The translations under genes were made by a program, and so were the position numbers. The notes under the pieces were generated by a model. That model saw nothing but the letters and a program-made list of their open reading frames with translations. It did not search any database and was not told the DNA's origin. A DNA stretch of 64,000 nucleotides from contig JAHHIF010000005.1 of assembly GCA_019358875.1 (NCBI GenBank), positions 62,001 to 126,000 on the forward strand. Direction: 5' to 3'. How positions within the stretch are numbered: the first letter of the stretch is position 1; every line of letters begins with the position of its first letter. Below, one piece after another: positions 34,376-43,092 of the stretch. The stretch comes from Symplocastrum torsivum CPER-KK1. Lineage in GTDB: Bacteria > Cyanobacteriota > Cyanobacteriia > Cyanobacteriales > Coleofasciculaceae.

Positions 34376-35410
34376 CTATTCTTGCCAAGCCGCATCGCTG
34401 TAAAATGAGGCAGCAAGCTGTTGTTTCTGATCTTCTGATAACCAAGATGACTCTATTCCATGAATAATCAGCATTCGGATATCATGGCGAGAAAAGCCTA
34501 GTTTTTCTTCTAGTAGTTGATACTCTTGGGCTAAGGAGTTATTAAACATTTTTGGGTCATCGGTATTGATAGTTACGACGATACCCTGCTCAAAATAGCG
34601 TTTTACTGGGTGCGCTTCCAGAGATGAGACTACCCCAGTTCTTAGATTAGAAAGGGGACACATCTCTAGGGGAATTTGGTGTTCAGCTAAGTAGTCAAGC
34701 AGAGACTCATCTTCCTCAGCGCGAGTTCCATGTCCGATGCGATCGCATTGTAAACTGCGGATAGCTCCCCAAATACTCTCAGCTCCTGCTACTTCTCCTG
34801 CATGGACACTGGTACAAAAGCCGAGATGACGTGCCTTATCGTACACTTGGGCAAATGGTTCTGGTGGATACTCATGTTCTGAACCGCCAATCCCAATCCC
34901 AATAACGCCCAAGCTCTTGATCTCACTGACTTCTGCCAGGGTCACAGTTGCTCTCTCTGGTCCAAAATCTCGAATCAAATCGGCTACTAATGCCACTTCA
35001 ATGCCTGGAACTTGAGTAAGTCCTTTCCGGATGGCTTCAGTTAACTCCTGGGTTTTTAAGCCATGCCGAGCAAAGTCACCTGGGGAATAAAAGGCTTCTA
35101 CATAGCGAATATTTTGCTGCTCTAGGTCTTGTGCAATGGCTTTTGCAATAAAGGTAAAGTCTTCGTACTCTCGGAGAAACTGGTTTTTCCAAAGCCAAGT
35201 GTCAATAAAGTGAGGAAAATCGCGGTATTTAAACCGTTGTTGGAGTGCTTCAAGGGTTGAAACTGATGGGTCACCTCCATATTTTTGTACAAGTTCCCAC
35301 AAGGCTTCATGGGGAATTGCTCCCTCTAAGTGTAGGTGCAATTCAACTTTCGGGACTTGCTCAAACCAGGTCTTTCCTGAACGTAAAGCCATATTAGTAG
35401 CTTGATTCAT
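34376..35410 (-). CDS. add: Adenosine deaminase
   Basis: A 344-residue metal-dependent deaminase of the adenosine/AMP deaminase family. The zinc motif HLHLEGA (N-terminus), SVHAGEVAGAESI, DRIGHGTRA and NTDDPKMFN (the final Asp pair) are all present in the right order. It converts adenosine to inosine; adenine deaminase activity cannot be excluded. Start ATG 35410 or 35392 are both possible; a longer frame to 35485 is unlikely. It is convergent with the histidine kinase gene. Purine salvage links loosely with the BMP-type transporter of the 18-26 kb cluster. Confidence 0.88.
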   Translation of the reverse strand: MNQATNMALRSGKTWFEQVPKVELHLHLEGAIPHEALWELVQKYGGDPSVSTLEALQQRFKYRDFPHFIDTWLWKNQFLREYEDFTFIAKAIAQDLEQQNIRYVEAFYSPGDFARHGLKTQELTEAIRKGLTQVPGIEVALVADLIRDFGPERATVTLAEVSEIKSLGVIGIGIGGSEHEYPPEPFAQVYDKARHLGFCTSVHAGEVAGAESIWGAIRSLQCDRIGHGTRAEEDESLLDYLAEHQIPLEMCPLSNLRTGVVSSLEAHPVKRYFEQGIVVTINTDDPKMFNNSLAQEYQLLEEKLGFSRHDIRMLIIHGIESSWLSEDQKQQLAASFYSDAAWQE

Positions 35411-35722
35411 CTTAAAAGTGTAAGCATTTCTACTGACTTGGAGTAACAATAAAGTTTTACTCTGTAGTCGCGTCAAGATAAGCACTAAGAAGAAAAGCTA
35501 TCATAAGCCAGAGCGTTGCCGTTTTAGCAAGTCGATAATATCTTTTCAATAATTTAATAAGCCAATGTGCATTCAAATTGCATATAGGAATAAGCCTAAC
35601 TGCTTGCTACTCCTAAGACGAGGGAAAAAGCGATCGCATATACCAAGGACTGACATTGAAATACGGATAATTCACCCAGTCCCGCTCCACAAATAGGCTG
35701 GAAACTCGACAAGATTTAAAAC
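35411..35722. other. Gap between add and small membrane protein gene
   Basis: About 312 bp without a recognisable gene. It includes a HIP1 site (35630) and AT-rich stretches that may hold the add promoter. No terminator is evident. Confidence 0.4.
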
Positions 35723-36103
35723 TCAAGACTGACCATCACGACGCCCCAGTTCATAGACACCACACCCCATACAGGCAAGGATACCCATACTAATTGCCCA
35801 GCTACGACCTAGACTCAGTTCAACGCCCCAGTTACACAAGCTACCAATAAGTAAAAAAGGCACAATACTCAATAGTGATGCGTATAAAGCATTTTGTGCT
35901 TCTCTACCCTTACGAGTTTTCTCAAATTCCTCCACTGAGGTATAGAGCAATCGTTCAGCAAAGTTAAACCAACGATTGAGTTGCTCCATCACCCACTGGG
36001 TCAAGGACGAGAAGCTTAAATACAGTGCCAGCGACCATAAGGACGCACCTGCGATCGCACTAGCATCTAGATCGAATCGGAACGGGAATAGTTGAGTCAG
36101 CAT
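35723..36103 (-). CDS. Small cyanobacterial membrane protein, unknown
   Basis: A 126-residue protein with three predicted transmembrane segments: ASAIAGASLWSLALYLSF, YASLLSIVPFLLIGSL and WAISMGILACMGCGVYEL. A cytoplasmic stretch between (LNRWFNFAERLLYTSVEEFE) is charged. I took ATG 36103 because the frame above it (to 36160) adds an unlikely N-terminus. I do not recognise the family and infer no role. Confidence 0.6.
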   Translation of the reverse strand: MLTQLFPFRFDLDASAIAGASLWSLALYLSFSSLTQWVMEQLNRWFNFAERLLYTSVEEFEKTRKGREAQNALYASLLSIVPFLLIGSLCNWGVELSLGRSWAISMGILACMGCGVYELGRRDGQS

Positions 36104-36243
36104 CGGTTGAGGGACAGGCTCAGTTGCAGTAGATTGAAGCCTATTCAGGCATCTTAACAAAACTACAGGATTCTGAATACTTACAAAGTCTCAAACCTGT
36201 CTAAGAGTAGAAATTGAACACTTAGCAAACCTTTAATAGGGTG

Positions 36244-36271
36244 TTGACAGAGCAACACTCTAGAGTATGAT
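36244..36271 (+). promoter_or_regulatory. Sigma70-type promoter for the M23 peptidase gene
   Basis: A perfect -35 TTGACA at 36244-36249 and a -10 TATGAT at 36266-36271, 16 bp apart. It would start transcription about 130 bp before the ATG at 36410, leaving a long 5' leader. The sequence is visible; activity is inferred. Confidence 0.6.
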
Positions 36272-36409
36272 CTTGCGAAGAATTAAATTTGTGTGAGCAA
36301 AAAATTCACGAAACAAACTCTTACTACTCAAAACACAGTAGAGGGTGTGAACGATTGCTTGGGTGTCAGCTACTGAACCATAGCCACCACCAATCATAAG
36401 AGTGAACAA

Positions 36410-37084
36410 ATGCAGCAAGCGTCTAAACCCCAATGGCATCCAAATCACAAGAGGTTACTTCTAAGCCTTCTATTTTTGCTAGGGCTGACTATGAGCAGTT
36501 TTATTACGCTAGGAGGGGTAAGGCACGAATCGGTGAGTGCCTCAGAAGCTAAGTCAGTTCAGGCAGCAAACTCCAATTCCTGGAAAGGAGCTTCCTTTCC
36601 TGTAGAAAATTTTCAAGGCTACACCTCTGGTTTCGGCTACCGTCGCTCGGCTACAGGCGGTTCTGGTAGGGAATTTCATCGAGGCTTAGACATGGCAGCG
36701 CCAGACGGAAGTTACATCCGCAACTGGTGGACGGGTCAAGTTGTAGAAGTTTCTGATAATACGCTGTGCGGCACTTCAATCAAAATCCAGTCAGGAGAGT
36801 GGACACACATCTACTGCCACATGAAAGGACACGTTGAAGGAGGGTCAAGTGGTCGTTACTTCATTGACCGTACTGGTGGTATTCAAATCTGGGAAGGTCA
36901 ACAAATACTAGTTGGCGCAAGAATTGGTCGAGTTGGGATGACAGGTCGTACTACTGGACCTCATCTACATTGGGGTCTAAAGTACGCTGACCAATATATA
37001 GACCCAGCGACTGTGCTTCGGGCAATGTACACTGACCAAGGGAGCGCTGGGAACGTTTCCAGCAACATGCAACAGCGAGACTAA
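36410..37084 (+). CDS. M23 (LytM) family metallopeptidase
   Basis: A 224-residue peptidoglycan hydrolase or regulator. An N-terminal hydrophobic segment (LLLSLLFLLGLTMSSFI) acts as signal anchor; then comes the M23 domain: YTSGFGYRRSATG, FHRGLDMAAPDGS (first metal-binding His and Asp) and GPHLHWGL (the HxH motif). All zinc ligands are present, so it should be active. It lacks LysM repeats and coiled coils, which suggests a small secreted endopeptidase. Convergent with ftsH through a structured terminator. Confidence 0.9.
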   Translation: MQQASKPQWHPNHKRLLLSLLFLLGLTMSSFITLGGVRHESVSASEAKSVQAANSNSWKGASFPVENFQGYTSGFGYRRSATGGSGREFHRGLDMAAPDGSYIRNWWTGQVVEVSDNTLCGTSIKIQSGEWTHIYCHMKGHVEGGSSGRYFIDRTGGIQIWEGQQILVGARIGRVGMTGRTTGPHLHWGLKYADQYIDPATVLRAMYTDQGSAGNVSSNMQQRD

Positions 37085-37088
37085 ACAG

Positions 37089-37145
37089 AAAGCGGCGGGA
37101 AACTCCTGCCTTCTACGAAGGTGAGGAATAGCCGTCCGCCGCTTT
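37089..37145. terminator. Bidirectional stem-loop between M23 peptidase gene and ftsH
   Basis: AAAGCGGCGG (37089-37098) and CCGCCGCTTT (37136-37145) form a perfect 10-bp stem, with an inner hairpin CCTTC/GAAGG in the 37-nt loop. TTGTTATTTG follows on the plus strand. STRR-like TTGTTTG and CAACAAC sequences fill the rest of the gap to 37215. Confidence 0.6.
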
Positions 37146-37247
37146 GTTATTTGTTCTTTGCTCTTTGTTGTTTGTTAAAGAATACGAATAACCAATAACC
37201 AACAACAAATAACGCTTTGATCCACGTCCTTGCTGACAAGGGATGAG

Positions 37248-39203
37248 TTAACCAGAAACGACTAACTTTTCCCCTTGTAACTGGCTTTGCTCATTCATGA
37301 TTTCCAGCAACTGGTCACCGTCAATTGTTTCTTTCTCAATCAACAGCTCAACTAATTGGTCAATGACAACGCGATTGTCACGGATGATTTGACGAGCTTT
37401 GTCATGGCAGTGTTCAACAATTGTGTGGACTTGGGCATCAATCCGGGCAGAGATTTCCTCTGAGTATTCCGCCGACCTCGACATGAAGCCGCCCCCCAGA
37501 AAGACTTCTCCTCCTTGTGTTTCTAGGGACAGAGGGCCTAAGTCACTCATGCCAAAGCGCGTCACCATTTGCCGTGCCAAAGACGTTATGGTTTGCAAGT
37601 CACCACCAGCACCTGTTGTCACTTCGGCATCGCCAAACACTTCTTCCTCTGCTGCTCTACCCCCTAAGGCGGCAGTGATACGCGCTAGTAGCTGGGCACG
37701 GGAAACTAACCCCTGTTCTTCATTGGGAGTAAACCAGGTAAGACCACGGGCTTGTCCACGAGGAATTAGAGTGACCTTTTGTACAGGGTCATGTTGGGGT
37801 AGCAAGGTGCCAATGACAGCATGTCCGACTTCGTGGTAGGCAATCAAGCGCTTGCTCTTGCTGTCCACTAAGGGGGTGCCTTCCATCCCTGCGACAACGC
37901 GGTCAACAGCGTCGTTAATCTCCAACATGGTGATCGCATCTTTGCGACGTCGGGCGGTGAGGATTGCCGCTTCGTTGAGTAGGTTGGCAAGGTCTGCACC
38001 TGTAAATCCAGGAGTACGCCGTGCGATCGCTTCTAGGGAAACTTCTGGGGCAATCTTTTTATTACGAGCGTGGACTTCCAGGATTCCCTGCCGTCCTTTG
38101 AGGTCAGGCGCATCGACCATCACTTGCCGATCAAAGCGTCCTGGACGCAACAGGGCGGAATCAAGAACATCAGGACGGTTAGTCGCTGCGATGATGATAA
38201 TCCCGGTATTCCCTTCAAATCCGTCCATCTCCGTGAGCAACTGGTTCAGGGTTTGCTCTCTTTCATCGTTCCCTCCACCGATACCTGCACCACGCTGTCT
38301 ACCAACTGCGTCAATTTCATCAATGAAGATGAGGCAGGGAGCATTTTCTTTGGCTTTCTTGAACAAGTCACGGACGCGGGAGGCACCAACACCAACGAAC
38401 ATTTCAACGAATTCTGATCCGGAGATACTGAAGAAAGGCACTCCAGCTTCACCTGCGATCGCTTTTGCCAGGAGAGTTTTTCCCGTACCCGGAGGCCCAA
38501 CTAAAAGGACACCTTTAGGGATTTTTGCTCCAACAGCCGTGAAACGTTCCGGTTGTTTGAGGAAGGTAACCACTTCTTGCAGTTCTTCTTTGGCTTCTTC
38601 GATTCCGGCAACATCATTGAAAATTACGCCAGTTTTCGCTTCCATTTGGAACCGTGCGCGGGATTTGCCGAAATTTAAAGCTTGTCCTGAGCTATTGCTA
38701 GAACGCCGCAGGATCATCATTAATCCTGCAAGTAACAATAAGAGCAAAAATAAATTCGCAACAAGCCCCAACGCAGCAGAGTTATCTGCCGTAGGCTCTA
38801 CATCAAATTCAACCTTGTTGTTGCGGAGTCTCTCAATTAGCTCAGAATTTTGCTCCAGCAAAACCACTTCTTGTGGAGCGTCACTCTCTTTCTGCCCCAC
38901 TAGCTTGACTTTAGCAACCCTTGTCGCTGGGTCAATTTCTACTCTAGTAACTTCACCCGCATCAACCTTTTGCAACAACTGCCCATAGCTGAGAGACTTC
39001 TGCTCAGTCTGCTGCGCTTGAACTGGAGTACCTAGCATTACTCCTTGAAAAATCAGCAAACTGGCGGCAAGACGCCAGAAGTTGCGTGGCGCGACTTTTG
39101 GCTTCTGTTGCTTCGAGACAAGCGCCTGCGTCTCTCCTTCCTTTCTCAAATCACTGGTTGGTTGGTTTCCCATCCATGCCCTCATCCAGGAACTGTTTTT
39201 CAT
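37248..39203 (-). CDS. ftsH: ATP-dependent zinc metalloprotease FtsH
   Basis: A 651-residue membrane protease. Two transmembrane helices (about residues 43-62 and 145-165) flank a lumenal/periplasmic segment. The AAA module has Walker A GPPGTGKT (236-243), Walker B LIFIDEID and the SRH with [20 protein letters not shown]. The M41 protease has HEVGH at 457-461. Cyanobacteria carry about four FtsH; which one this is I cannot tell. They degrade damaged membrane proteins, notably photosystem II D1, as hetero- or homohexamers. Confidence 0.95.
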   Translation of the reverse strand: MKNSSWMRAWMGNQPTSDLRKEGETQALVSKQQKPKVAPRNFWRLAASLLIFQGVMLGTPVQAQQTEQKSLSYGQLLQKVDAGEVTRVEIDPATRVAKVKLVGQKESDAPQEVVLLEQNSELIERLRNNKVEFDVEPTADNSAALGLVANLFLLLLLLAGLMMILRRSSNSSGQALNFGKSRARFQMEAKTGVIFNDVAGIEEAKEELQEVVTFLKQPERFTAVGAKIPKGVLLVGPPGTGKTLLAKAIAGEAGVPFFSISGSEFVEMFVGVGASRVRDLFKKAKENAPCLIFIDEIDAVGRQRGAGIGGGNDEREQTLNQLLTEMDGFEGNTGIIIIAATNRPDVLDSALLRPGRFDRQVMVDAPDLKGRQGILEVHARNKKIAPEVSLEAIARRTPGFTGADLANLLNEAAILTARRRKDAITMLEINDAVDRVVAGMEGTPLVDSKSKRLIAYHEVGHAVIGTLLPQHDPVQKVTLIPRGQARGLTWFTPNEEQGLVSRAQLLARITAALGGRAAEEEVFGDAEVTTGAGGDLQTITSLARQMVTRFGMSDLGPLSLETQGGEVFLGGGFMSRSAEYSEEISARIDAQVHTIVEHCHDKARQIIRDNRVVIDQLVELLIEKETIDGDQLLEIMNEQSQLQGEKLVVSG

Positions 39204-39621
39204 TTTTCATTTCCTTGTGCGTCCTGCCTTGACTCAACTCTTATTTAAAGCGCGTTACGCTCCGATCGCCTGACGTGGAGTTGAACTATCTAGTTTCTAG
39301 TGTAACTTTCTCAATTCTTGCCGTAGCTTTCCATCCGGCAATGGATTGATTTGTGATACTAATCCCAAGTTTTAAGGTCAAGGGTAATTTTAATTTTGTT
39401 GACTGTTCGTTCACGCTTGCTGACAACACATGGGGTTGTTATGGGTGAGGAAGCAACGTTTGCCAAGTTTTTGCAAAACCTGTTATATTAAGTGTAGTCG
39501 TAATGAGTACGCCTTACTTGCATGATTATTCCTCAAGCCTCATCTATGGGGAAAGCAGGAACCAACTGACTAAAGTTAAGCCAAAGTATTTTTGCTGTTT
39601 AACGTGGAGACTGTAAGTGAA
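39204..39621 (+). promoter_or_regulatory. Divergent gap with possible promoter of the FMN reductase gene
   Basis: TTGCCA at 39460-39465 and TATATT at 39484-39489, spaced 18 bp, could be a sigma70-type promoter for the reductase. The ftsH promoter must also lie in this 418-bp gap. No other gene is seen. Confidence 0.35.
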
Positions 39622-40167
39622 ATGGTGAAGATTGTTGGAATTGGCGGTAGTTTGCGACCTAACTCTTCTAGTTATCAAGCTTTAGATGTAGCGATTCGGC
39701 GAGTGCAAGCCTTAGGGGCTGAGACCCAAGTGCTTGACCTACGCCAGATGCAGCTTCCATTTTGTAATGGTGAAAAAGAATATCCAGACTACCCGGATGT
39801 CATTCGGTTGCGTGAAGCGGTTCAGGAAGCCGATGGCTTAATTTTGGCAACACCGGAATACCATGGCAGTGTTAGTGGTGTGTTGAAAAATGCTTTGGAT
39901 TTGATGAGCTTTGACCAGCTATCTGGCAAGGTTACAGGGCTGATTAGTGTACTGGGAGGTCAGTCTAACAGCAATGCCCTGAATGACCTACGAGTAATTA
40001 TGCGTTGGGTACATGGCTGGGTAATTCCAGAGCAAGTTGCGATCGGTCAGTCTTGGAAAGCGTTTGATAAAGATGGCAAGCTGTTGGATGACCAACTTTC
40101 ACAACGGTTCGATCAGTTTGCTGAAAGTTTAGTAGAAAATACCCGTAAGCTTCGTGGGGTGTCATAA
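39622..40167 (+). CDS. NADPH-dependent FMN reductase
   Basis: A 181-residue flavodoxin-like reductase. The start VKIVGIGGSLRPNSSSYQAL gives the FMN phosphate-binding loop (GSLRPNS), followed by LILATPEYHGSVSGVLKNAL, the flavin-binding TPEYHGS motif, and a GGQSNSN segment. Members reduce FMN, azo dyes, quinones or chromate with NAD(P)H. ATG 39622 gives the usual N-terminus; a TTG at 39592 in the same frame adds 10 residues. No operon partner. Confidence 0.9.
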   Translation: MVKIVGIGGSLRPNSSSYQALDVAIRRVQALGAETQVLDLRQMQLPFCNGEKEYPDYPDVIRLREAVQEADGLILATPEYHGSVSGVLKNALDLMSFDQLSGKVTGLISVLGGQSNSNALNDLRVIMRWVHGWVIPEQVAIGQSWKAFDKDGKLLDDQLSQRFDQFAESLVENTRKLRGVS

Positions 40168-40198
40168 GACGTAGCTTGTTGAAAGATGTTAGAGGTTT

Positions 40199-40231
40199 AG
40201 ATTCCCGACTTCTCTAAAAAGTCGGGAATCT
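40199..40231. repeat. Perfect palindrome AGATTCCCGACTT/AAGTCGGGAATCT
   Basis: A 13-bp perfect stem with a 7-nt loop, between the convergent FMN reductase and chelatase genes (32 and 40 bp from the stops). No T tract follows. Its length and symmetry suggest a dispersed palindrome that also ends transcription. Confidence 0.6.
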
Positions 40232-40270
40232 CGCTTTCACAAATCATCTAGGACGGCTATGTACGACCCC

Positions 40271-41461
40271 TTAATGATGGTGATGGTGGTCGTCGTGGTG
40301 ATGATGGTGGTGAGAAGCCTGCGCTGCTGCTTGTTGAGGGTTCACTGCCAAAGCTTGCTCAGATAACAACGCTTCAATTTGAGGATTTGCCCAATCTGCT
40401 GCCATCTTTAAGAAATCAGGATGATCGTTAACGCAGGGCATCTCGACGTAGGTAACATGAGGGCTACGTTTCTTCAGATTGTGGACGATGTGATGGACAT
40501 CCAGCAGAGTTTCATGATTTTCTGTCGCAAAGCCAATCGGCATCATGACAATTGCGGTTGCGCCCAAGTCAATGAGATTCTTTGCCGCTAACTCGGTGTT
40601 AGGCTGAGTCCAGTCAATTAGAGGTGTTTGGTGGTTGAGCCAACCTACTGAAATTAAGGGATACTTGTTAATCAGTTTTTCTCGTACTCGCTCATAAAGC
40701 GCCTCACTTTCCATGATGCCAGAGGTAAAGCCTTTGGCTTTGTGAGGACAACCGTGGTTCATCAGCACAATACCCGTTTGCGAGGGCAAGTGGGCTACAG
40801 CTAAATCGGCGGCGATTTTCTCCTCAACCAGTCGAGCTAGTAGGTCAATATAATCCGGTTCGTTGTAGAAAGAAGGGATGTAGCGCTGTCCCTTAACCCA
40901 GTGTGCGCTTCCATCAGTTAACTTCACAAGAGCATTGTTCACTTGCTCGACAGCAATGCCACTGGTGAAGATGGAATCAACAACCAACAAAGGATAAATC
41001 AGGAGTTTGTCAAACCCTTGGGCTTTAATTTCCTCTAGGACTTGTTCAGGAAGGAAGGGAGCGCAGAAGTTAAAGGCTTTGAAAACTTTAATGCGATCGC
41101 CCCATTTTTCTTGCAGGTTTTTTTCAATACCCGCTCGTTGCTCCTCAAAGATTTTGTTATGGGGAGAGATAAAGTTATCATGTTGGTGTCCCCACTCGTG
41201 GAAGTCAAAAATCGCTAGAAGCTTTGCTAGTGGTGGATAAATCCAGGTGGGTACAGGGGCAAATTTTGCGGTAAGTAGATTTAAGGCTTGTTCGTTGTAG
41301 TTAGCAAAGTCTTCGTAACTCTCAACTTCACCGTAGCCCATGAGTAAGACAGCAACGCGATCGCTACCGCCAGTGGGTAGATCTGTTACCTGATGTAGTT
41401 TTTCGGGAGTGGCAACCACTTCACGTTCCTCAATAGATTCAACTTTATATAGCTGAGGCAT
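40271..41461 (-). CDS. Ferrochelatase-like class II chelatase with polyhistidine tail
   Basis: A 396-residue protein of the HemH/CbiX chelatase superfamily. VAVLLMGYGEVES near the start, FNFCAPFLPEQV, LLIYPLLV, a second half with GIVLMNHGCPHKAKGF and MPIGFATENHETLLDV (the conserved F..EN.ETL.D chelatase signature) are visible. It would insert a metal into a tetrapyrrole; iron in protoporphyrin is likely but not sure. It lacks the chlorophyll-binding-like C-terminal extension of cyanobacterial HemH. Instead it ends in an 11-of-13 His tail (HHHHHHDDHHHHH). ATG 41461 is preferred over 41539. Confidence 0.78.
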   Translation of the reverse strand: MPQLYKVESIEEREVVATPEKLHQVTDLPTGGSDRVAVLLMGYGEVESYEDFANYNEQALNLLTAKFAPVPTWIYPPLAKLLAIFDFHEWGHQHDNFISPHNKIFEEQRAGIEKNLQEKWGDRIKVFKAFNFCAPFLPEQVLEEIKAQGFDKLLIYPLLVVDSIFTSGIAVEQVNNALVKLTDGSAHWVKGQRYIPSFYNEPDYIDLLARLVEEKIAADLAVAHLPSQTGIVLMNHGCPHKAKGFTSGIMESEALYERVREKLINKYPLISVGWLNHQTPLIDWTQPNTELAAKNLIDLGATAIVMMPIGFATENHETLLDVHHIVHNLKKRSPHVTYVEMPCVNDHPDFLKMAADWANPQIEALLSEQALAVNPQQAAAQASHHHHHHDDHHHHH

Positions 41462-41722
41462 CTTAGGATTGTTTTCAGATGCACCCCGGCTATCCTTTAG
41501 CCTAGCATCCCCTCTAGGGGGATGAAGTAGGGGTTCCACAACTGATTAATTAAGCTTTCACCCCTTGAAATGCATATCAGCTTAATTCAACTTGTTTCGC
41601 ACTCGCCTCATTGAACAAGCTGCGCGATGATATCGAAAACTCAAGCTCAAGAACTAGTTGCAAGTCTCGCGACTTTTAGTTAAGTCAAATTGTCCAACTT
41701 AACTTTGAAGGGAGGTACAGCA

Positions 41723-42325
41723 ATGGCAATTAAATTTAAACAACTCGTACAGGCACGTCAGGCTCTCAAAACATCTAATAACCTTGGAGATTTCGCAATT
41801 CTTAAAGCTGATGCTTTTGGTGCAAGAGTCAATCCAGAAATAGCGTCTAAACTGCAACCGCTTGTCGGATACCACCCACCAATCGATTTAGAGGAATTAA
41901 GCCACTACCCTAAGGGTAGCTTTGGCTGGGAATACGCTCATCACATGAAGGTGAATCATCTAAAACCCTTTAATGTGAGTCCTGAACTAGAGGAGATTGC
42001 TACACGCAATGTCTTTGCCCTGAGATATGCCGTCACCCATGATATTTTTCATGTTTTGCTGGGATTTGACACGAGCTATGCTGGGGAAATTGGAGTTCTT
42101 GCTTTTGCTGCTGAGCAAAACTACAGTTCATCTCTAAAAATTAGCTTAAGCTTAGCGAAGGTACTTTATCCAGTTGTGGCTCCCTCTCAAATCAAGGAGA
42201 TTTTTGCCAACCTTCATAAAGGGCAAGAACTGGGAAAGAAAGCCGAATTTCTTCTGGGATTTCGCTTTGAGGATTATTGGCAACGACCTCTGAGTGAAGT
42301 CAAAGCGATGCTAGGGCTGACGTAA
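41723..42325 (+). CDS. Coq4-family protein
   Basis: A 200-residue protein of the Coq4 family, known in ubiquinone biosynthesis. The metal-binding motif HDIFHVLLGF with the following Glu (YAGEIGVLAF) is present. LSHYPKGSFGWEYAHHM and NVFALRYAVTHD are typical. Cyanobacteria make plastoquinone, not ubiquinone, so the role here may be in another quinone or isoprenoid step, or different. The ATG at 41723 has a strong GGGAGG ribosome binding site; the frame runs from 41690 but that start is less likely. Confidence 0.85.
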   Translation: MAIKFKQLVQARQALKTSNNLGDFAILKADAFGARVNPEIASKLQPLVGYHPPIDLEELSHYPKGSFGWEYAHHMKVNHLKPFNVSPELEEIATRNVFALRYAVTHDIFHVLLGFDTSYAGEIGVLAFAAEQNYSSSLKISLSLAKVLYPVVAPSQIKEIFANLHKGQELGKKAEFLLGFRFEDYWQRPLSEVKAMLGLT

Positions 42326-42388
42326 GCTGCCGGAACTACTCTCCCTGCTTCCCCTGCAACCCGTTTCCTCACTCTATAGCCAATTTAC

Positions 42389-42922
42389 TTACCGTCGATA
42401 GGGTCCAGGATTGAGTAACGGCGCTTCAGTGATTCTAATGATATAGGGGTGGTAGTTGTTGGTGTCGTAAGAACCCACCCAAACTCGATAAGTGCCAGCT
42501 AGCCACTGACCTGCTACACCTGGGTTTTTACCTTGATAATCATCATTACACCAACTACCACCAGGGCCACTAATCAAAAGAGTTGTGTCCTCTGGACTGT
42601 TTACTTGCAGGCTTAGATAGTTAAAAAACGTTGTCAAAACCACTGTATGGTCAGGCGCTTGATCCACAAAACCCATGCAGGGGCCAGTGGGTGTCTGGGC
42701 ACGACCAGCAATATTTCTTGCTGGAACAGCGCCACCGCTGATACCCCTGATTACTACAGGGTCTGGGGAAAATTTTGGTCCCAGTCTAACGTTCTCGAAG
42801 ATTTGCTGCGACTGGGCTGGTAGGGCTTGAGCTAAGGCTCCGATGAATAGCCCACCAGCTAGTATTGCAGTCAGATTAGCAAAGTAGGCGGCAAGGTTGA
42901 TTGAGGTTACCCAACTAGACAT
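42389..42922 (-). CDS. Exported protein of unknown function
   Basis: A 177-residue protein with a signal sequence (YFANLTAILAGGLFIGALAQ) and a mature part with three cysteines, ending in YHPYIIRITEAPLLNPG. The segment TLLISGPGGSWCNDDYQGK and GTYRVWVGSYD resemble bacterial exported beta-sandwich domains that are common in cyanobacteria (similar to pre-peptidase C-terminal modules). No catalytic motif. ATG 42922 places the signal peptide; the longer frame to 43069 adds an unlikely N-terminus. Confidence 0.65.
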   Translation of the reverse strand: MSSWVTSINLAAYFANLTAILAGGLFIGALAQALPAQSQQIFENVRLGPKFSPDPVVIRGISGGAVPARNIAGRAQTPTGPCMGFVDQAPDHTVVLTTFFNYLSLQVNSPEDTTLLISGPGGSWCNDDYQGKNPGVAGQWLAGTYRVWVGSYDTNNYHPYIIRITEAPLLNPGPYRR

Positions 42923-43092
42923 ACCGACGAAATTTTTCCCTCGCTGCTGTTTCACTGGTTTGTGTATTTTAGTGGCTATGAACGGCGCGTTGATATTGAA
43001 TATGAACGGCTCTAATCGTAGCAGTGACGGGATAGTTGTCGATAGTGTTCCGAACAGCCTTTTATTCAATCGTGAAGGTGTTCATCGATTAT

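Noticed and set aside
37852..38988. Long open frame (378 codons) on the plus strand
   Set aside because: It is antisense to ftsH, whose identity is certain; composition (Ser/Arg/Pro-rich) is that of a shadow frame.
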